From: Druceiella hillmani
Taxonomy: Eukaryota; Arthropoda; Insecta; Lepidoptera; Hepialidae
NCBI GenBank assembly: GCA_039881145.1
Contig: JAYKKI010000016.1
Location: 11,150,501 to 11,214,500 of the forward strand
DNA length: 64,000 nt
Reading direction: 5' to 3'
The notes under the pieces are model-generated. The model was not told where the DNA came from. It was given only the letters and a program-made list of their open reading frames with translations, and made no database searches. The position numbers were made by a program, and so were the translations under genes. Shown here in pieces: positions 60,085 to 64,000 of the stretch (position 1 is its first letter; each line of letters starts with the position of its first letter).

Positions 60085-60335
60085 AAATTTGAAACTACTC
60101 AAAATTGGTGAGTCATAAATTTTATTAAATTTACAAGTCATAAATCTTATTATCACTTCAATTATTTTAGAGAAATATTTTCAGTCCTGTTATAAGATTC
60201 CCAAAAGTGATAATATGAAACTGATTCGAAATTAGGAAGCTATAAATTTTATTAAGCTTGCGAGTCATAAATCAAGACATAAATCTTAATATTTCAAGTA
60301 TTTCAGAGATACAGTTTCATTTGTGTTATGCTATT
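60085..60335. repeat. Two-copy diverged direct repeat, offset ~126 bp
   Basis: GAAACTACTCAAAATTGGTG...AAATTTTATTAAATTTACAAGTCATAAATC (from 60091) corresponds to GAAACTGATTCGAAATTAGG...AAATTTTATTAAGCTTGCGAGTCATAAATC (from 60216). Both continue into a TCAAGTATTTCAGAGA-like end. Confidence 0.75.
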
Positions 60336-60721
60336 CATCCGGAGTTTATTTTGTTTATAAACTACTCAATAAGTACTTTAATCTATTTTACGAAATAAAT
60401 GCGCCAATATTAGGTTTTATTAAGTTCCAATTTATGTTTCTTAAATTACGACCCCAGTATATTATTGAATACTAAAAATAGGTTTCCTGTATAAACATAA
60501 AATAGAATTTCGACCAAAAGGACTCACTTTTTAAATTTAGATGACCACTACCATTAAATGCCCGAGAATTCTTATTTATGTTTATTATTGGATGTGAGAT
60601 ATTAAAAATATTCCAACTTTGAGCTTTATTAAAAAAAATAATCGCATTTTTAAATACAAAGTTATATAATCTAGAATATTTAGTATATTTGGCTGTAAGT
60701 TTGTAGAAATTCATTATTCTT
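60336..60721. other. Non-coding A+T-rich stretch
   Basis: The minus ORF at 60472-60714 (N/K/F/I-rich) is not convincing. Confidence 0.45.
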
Positions 60722-60857
60722 AATTAAATGAAACTACGTGATGTAGTATTATTTCTACTTTCTTTAAGTTCTTAACCAAGACCTAGGTTTTGTTGTATTG
60801 TAACATCTTCAGATGGGCTATTAGCAAAGATCTTTGCTACATCACTTATTTTCATTT
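60722..60857 (-). mobile_element. Hammerhead-bearing repeat, copy B, with terminal inverted repeats
   Basis: About 93 % identical to copy A over 110 bp. Here the centre is a perfect 18-bp palindrome TAGCAAAGATCTTTGCTA (60822-60839). The right side does not repeat the ribozyme but ends in CTACATCACTTATTTTCATT, the inverse of AAATGAAACTACGTGATGTAG at 60726-60746 with 2 mismatches in 21. Copy B thus looks like a 132-bp element (60726-60857) bounded by inverted repeats; flanking duplications are not clear. Confidence 0.75.
60776..60817 (-). pseudogene. Decayed hammerhead motif
   Basis: Same 42-bp position as the candidate ribozyme in copy A. CUGAAGA and CCUAGGUC are kept, but the invariant GAAA is AAAA, stem II (GUUAC against ACAAC) is broken by two changes, and stem I (CCAU against UUGG) loses one pair. 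It should be inactive. Confidence 0.65.
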
Positions 60858-61628
60858 ATATATATATAATATATCAAAGGCGATTTGTAATATTTCACCA
60901 TTAATTATTGTGAATTAATAATGAATTAAAATACGAAAACTATGAAATATAAAATTGGAGACAATTATTACACCAGTGGTGACCTTTGGGTATGTAAATT
61001 AATAAGAGCGTAATAATTTTAATTTTTCCTTTTTAACAAAGTGGTAAGAAAATGAGAAGAAAACTTAGTAACTTTTCTTACTGCTATCGTACTTATTTTT
61101 AAATCCGTGTAATTAGAAAATTTTCATGCGAAATTAATTTATGGGTTCACTTTCAGAAGAACGTTATCTTAATTTAATCTCGGCGTGAAATTTTGTTATT
61201 TAAATAATATGAATATATACAACTTTTCAATGCATGGTGAGAAATTGTTTTTATCATTTATTTGAGAAACCGAATAATAAAGACAAAAAGTAATTTTTAA
61301 AAATTTAATATTTCAGTACATAAGAATGAAACTTGAAGAAAATATAGCAATTAAATTAAAAGTGCGATAAGCATGTCATTAATGACATGAAATATGACCC
61401 AACAGTATTTGGAACGATTTCCTAGATTTAAAATTACTGTATATTTAAGTGGTTCAAAAACATTTTATTTCATACATATTGTTAATAACGATAATGTAAT
61501 TGTATTTTGAATGATTCACTATCACGTAACTATGGAAAGGTGCGAGAAAATATATTAAATTAGGTGTTAGCCAATACGTTAAGCGATATAAAACACTCTG
61601 CCTACGATGGAAACCCGCACATTACAGT
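60858..61628. other. Non-coding A+T-rich stretch
   Basis: Nothing recognised. Confidence 0.5.
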
Positions 61629-61688
61629 AAAGTTAACCGCTATATCCTGTAGTTAAATAAAGTTTACCGTTATACCCTATAGTTACAT
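61629..61688. repeat. 30-bp tandem duplication
   Basis: AAAGTTAACCGCTATATCCT-GTAGTTAAAT is followed directly by AAAGTTTACCGTTATACCCT-ATAGTTACAT; five mismatches in 30. Confidence 0.85.
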
Positions 61689-61953
61689 AATATCAATTGT
61701 ATTTTTGGATATTATTGATGAAGTAATCACTATTTGTCTTTTTTAAGCGCTAGATACAAAACAAATGCAAAAAAAGAGTGTTAAGTTGTTTTATTCAAAC
61801 ATTATATTACGGACACATTCCTATAATCCAAGGATTCGTTTAGAAATTAGTATACATTCTGAGGCTTGTCTCAAAAGTGGTTCACAATTCTAGACTTTGC
61901 AACATTACATCAGTTATTAATATATTTTAGCAGCGTCTACTCCCTTGTTGAAT

Positions 61954-61959
<6 letters not shown>

Positions 61960-62043
<84 letters not shown>
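61960..62043. repeat. (TA)n microsatellite
   Basis: About 40 uninterrupted TA units, the purest such tract in the window. It ends 76 bp before the heat-shock-element array. Confidence 0.97.
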
Positions 62044-62045
<2 letters not shown>

Positions 62046-62119
62046 AACAATTTTTATCATTTGTTTGTAGACATTCTATTATCTTGCACATATTTAGTTG
62101 TCTTGTAAGTTTTTAGCTA

Positions 62120-62156
62120 GAACTTCGGGAATTTCTAGAAAGATTCTCGAAACTTC
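62120..62156 (+). promoter_or_regulatory. Heat-shock element array (HSF sites)
   Basis: Heat-shock factor trimers bind alternating nGAAn pentamers. Within 33 bp there are three perfect inverted cores: TTCggGAA (62124-62131), TTCtaGAA (62133-62140) and TTCtcGAA (62144-62151). The last continues as GAAacTTC (to 62156), a contiguous three-pentamer element. A fourth GAA lies at 62120-62122 with off-register spacing. Chance clustering of this density is unlikely in A+T-rich DNA. It sits 21 bp upstream of a TATA box, as in hsp70-type promoters. Confidence 0.8.
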
Positions 62157-62176
62157 TACAAAGTTTTACTGTAGAG

Positions 62177-62185
62177 TATAAATAG
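62177..62185 (+). promoter_or_regulatory. TATA box, hsp-type promoter
   Basis: TATAAATAG, preceded by GAG as in classic heat-shock promoters. Two start-like contexts follow: TCAGTT (62198-62203, close to the arthropod initiator but only 23 bp downstream) and GACGACAGTC (A at 62208 or 62210, about 31 bp downstream, the usual distance). A 5'-leader-like A-rich stretch then leads into the mariner ORF at 62249. Confidence 0.7.
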
Positions 62186-62248
62186 GCCAAAGTGCATTCA
62201 GTTGACGACAGTCAGCGCCGAAGTTTTAAGTAAATTACATAAAAAATA

Positions 62249-62810
62249 GTGGATATAAATCGATATGAAATATGGATTCGATTACTTCACGAGTTGCATC
62301 TGGGTCACGATGCAAAGAATGCCACAAATGATATATGTCATGCGTTGGGCGAGTCCATGGTGCCTTACGAGACGACAATGATTTGTTCCAGTAAATTCAG
62401 GTATGAGAGCTACGATCTTGAGGACAAACCCCGTACTAGAGGTCCTGTTGAATTGGACGATTAACGATTATGACGCCTAATTGAGGAGGATCCTCGACTG
62501 ACAATTCGTTAATTGGCATGTAAGCTACACTGCATTCATGGCACCACAGAAACACATTCGCACGAATTGGGAAAAGTTTCAAAATACGGCGTGTGCATAC
62601 CCGCGATTTGTTACAGTCAACAGTTATTGTCATTAAAACCTAACTTCGACTAGTTGAATCAGTTAGTGACTGGCGATGAGAAGCGAGTTACATACGATAA
62701 ACATATACACAAATGTCAATGGCTGGATGTCAGAGAAACAGAAGTTTCAGTATCCAAACCTGAAATAAATGTCAAGGCGGCAGTTTCTATGGAGTCACCA
62801 ACATGTGAAT
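62249..62810 (+). pseudogene. mariner transposase relic with GTG in place of ATG
   Basis: The frame from 62249 reads (V)DINRYEIWIRLLHELHLG, FRYESYDLEDKPRTRGPVEL then DD and stop (62462). This is the mariner N-terminal HTH_48 domain ending in YDLEDKPRSGRP. The normal initiator is GTG. Past the stop, frames continue the family: LIEEDPRLTIR (near 62480), HELGKVSKYGV (near 62560), LVTGDEKRVTYD (62662 on, first catalytic Asp at 62675-62677), CQWLDVRETEVSVSKPEIN (near 62720). The alignment fades near 62800, before the later catalytic Asp residues. No TIRs were found. It lies 64 bp after a heat-shock-type TATA box. Confidence 0.88.
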
Positions 62811-64000
62811 GATCTAAAAATTTTACCTATTTTAAAATTTTATTTAAATATTTCAAAATTTTACATAATTATTATTAAAAAATAACAATGGCAGAAAGCT
62901 AAGGTGATTCCAAGATCATGGCAGACACTATTGAAAGTCCCAAAAAAAACCATTTAAGATGTTTTAACAAAGCTGATCATTATATATGTTGTTAATAGTA
63001 ATATTATAAGCCCATATTTGGAATCGCAGACATTTTCTGCGGTACTAATATCCCGGCAGATACCGGAACGTTACATTGGCGTGCCCGTACGTATGTATAA
63101 TATTGCCACCATAGCTGTCTGCATTGTTAATTTTTAATCAAAAGTGCTTTTATAAAAGTAATTTAAAGTAAATTAAAAAGGTTTCTAATTTTTTTTTCTA
63201 TTTCATTTATACCATTTTTATAACATAACCCTTGCTACACAAAATATGATAAACAAGTTAATATAAAACAGGCAAACCTTTAATTCGTTTGTGACCGGTG
63301 TAGTGTACCAACAATTTTTTGTGACCTTTTTCAGTATGACCTAGAAAAAATTATCATTGTTCATTTTTAAAAAAAAAATTATTATGCGATGCCTATTACG
63401 TTGATAAGTAATATTTTTTTATATTTGCACAATTACAAATAGCAGATCTTTGCTTTGTTTCAGACTACCGACTCTTGAAAATTATATACGTTTCTGAGTG
63501 AAAATTGCCGGTTGCTAAGGTTTATAAAATAGAAGAATTAATTAAAATATTAAATAAATACAATTAATTAAAATAAATACAACTAGTACAAAATGTAAAT
63601 AGAAATCGTGAGAAGGCAGAAAAATTTGGTAAAATTATGTTATTGGACAATAGTTACTTTTATAATAAATAAATATTGTTAAAATGAAAGTTTACAATTG
63701 TGACAGTGTATTTTTAATAATATATTTTTTTGGAAAATTGGTAAGGAAATAACATTTTTCTTTCTCGGTATTATGTCCGAAGACACATTTTATTAGAGAA
63801 ATTTTCACTTCTTATCTTTCTGTTAGCAACAAAAATCCAATCTGCCGTACATTATTGTATAAAAGGAACGTTTTGTGGTAACATTAGGGCTATAAATTTG
63901 AATTGTCGGACCTTCAGGGTTGATAATTGTTGAACTTATATATTTAAATAACATATCAATCTCTATTTTCATTTTAATGTAAAACATTAAAAAAGTTTGT
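62811..64000. other. Non-coding A+T-rich stretch to window end
   Basis: A small inverted repeat CGCAGA-CATTT-TCTGCG lies at about 63027-63043, next to CGGCAGATACCGG. ATTAAAATATTAAATAAATACAATTAATTAAAATAAATAC around 63540-63580 is a low-complexity run. No coding similarity recognised. Confidence 0.5.

Noticed and set aside
62198..62203. TCAGTT as the transcription initiator of the heat-shock-type promoter
   Set aside because: Only about 23 bp from the TATA box, shorter than the usual ~30; the site around 62208 is preferred, though neither is proven.

Overview
This is a eukaryotic, strongly A+T-rich (roughly three quarters A+T by eye), gene-poor window. It looks like an arthropod, most probably insect, intergenic or intronic region. 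The reasons are many (TA)n/(CA)n microsatellites, no operon-like coding, and a dense graveyard of insect-type transposons: mariner, Helitron, LINE reverse transcriptases, Ty3/gypsy, a PIF/Harbinger-like fragment and tRNA-derived SINEs. I found no host protein-coding gene that I can name. Almost every recognisable protein stretch is a broken transposon. The species cannot be fixed from the sequence.

Layout. 0-7 kb: non-coding, with small hairpins, a 28-bp tandem repeat at 1.3 kb and one unidentified ORF at 5.5 kb. 7.1-12.4 kb, minus strand: a LINE ORF1 relic containing a perfect 39-bp-arm palindrome, then an almost full-length but frameshifted Helitron Rep/helicase (8390-11905). Its HUH motif is intact but both catalytic tyrosines appear lost. 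12.4-15.9 kb: nothing recognised. 15.9-17.0 kb: a 1.08-kb (GGGGAA)n satellite. 17-27 kb: a SINE head and microsatellites. 27.3-31 kb: a LINE RT relic, a two-copy ~326-bp repeat and a solo LINE/SINE tail. 34-36 kb: a tRNA-derived SINE, purine/pyrimidine hairpins and a Harbinger-like relic. 39.7-39.9 kb: a repeat carrying a hammerhead-ribozyme-like motif inside a perfect 41-bp-arm palindrome; a ~93 % identical, decayed sister lies at 60.7 kb. 42.6-44 kb: gypsy pol relic followed by a mariner relic. 46.4-47.4 kb: LINE RT and 3' end. 53.2-54.5 kb: an internally deleted second Helitron lineage. 56.3-56.6 kb: two 164-bp tandem units. 58.4 kb: Jockey-like LINE 3' end. 62.1-62.8 kb: a compact heat-shock-element array and TATA box directly upstream of a mariner relic.

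How parts relate. The 33.9-34.2 kb SINE and the 46.4-47.4 kb LINE share a 3' tail module, the expected sign of a SINE mobilised by its partner LINE. The two hammerhead-bearing repeats are one family, plausibly of Penelope-like type. The heat-shock-type promoter next to the mariner ORF is either the element's own promoter or a host promoter fragment. All coordinates of decayed elements are approximate at their ends.
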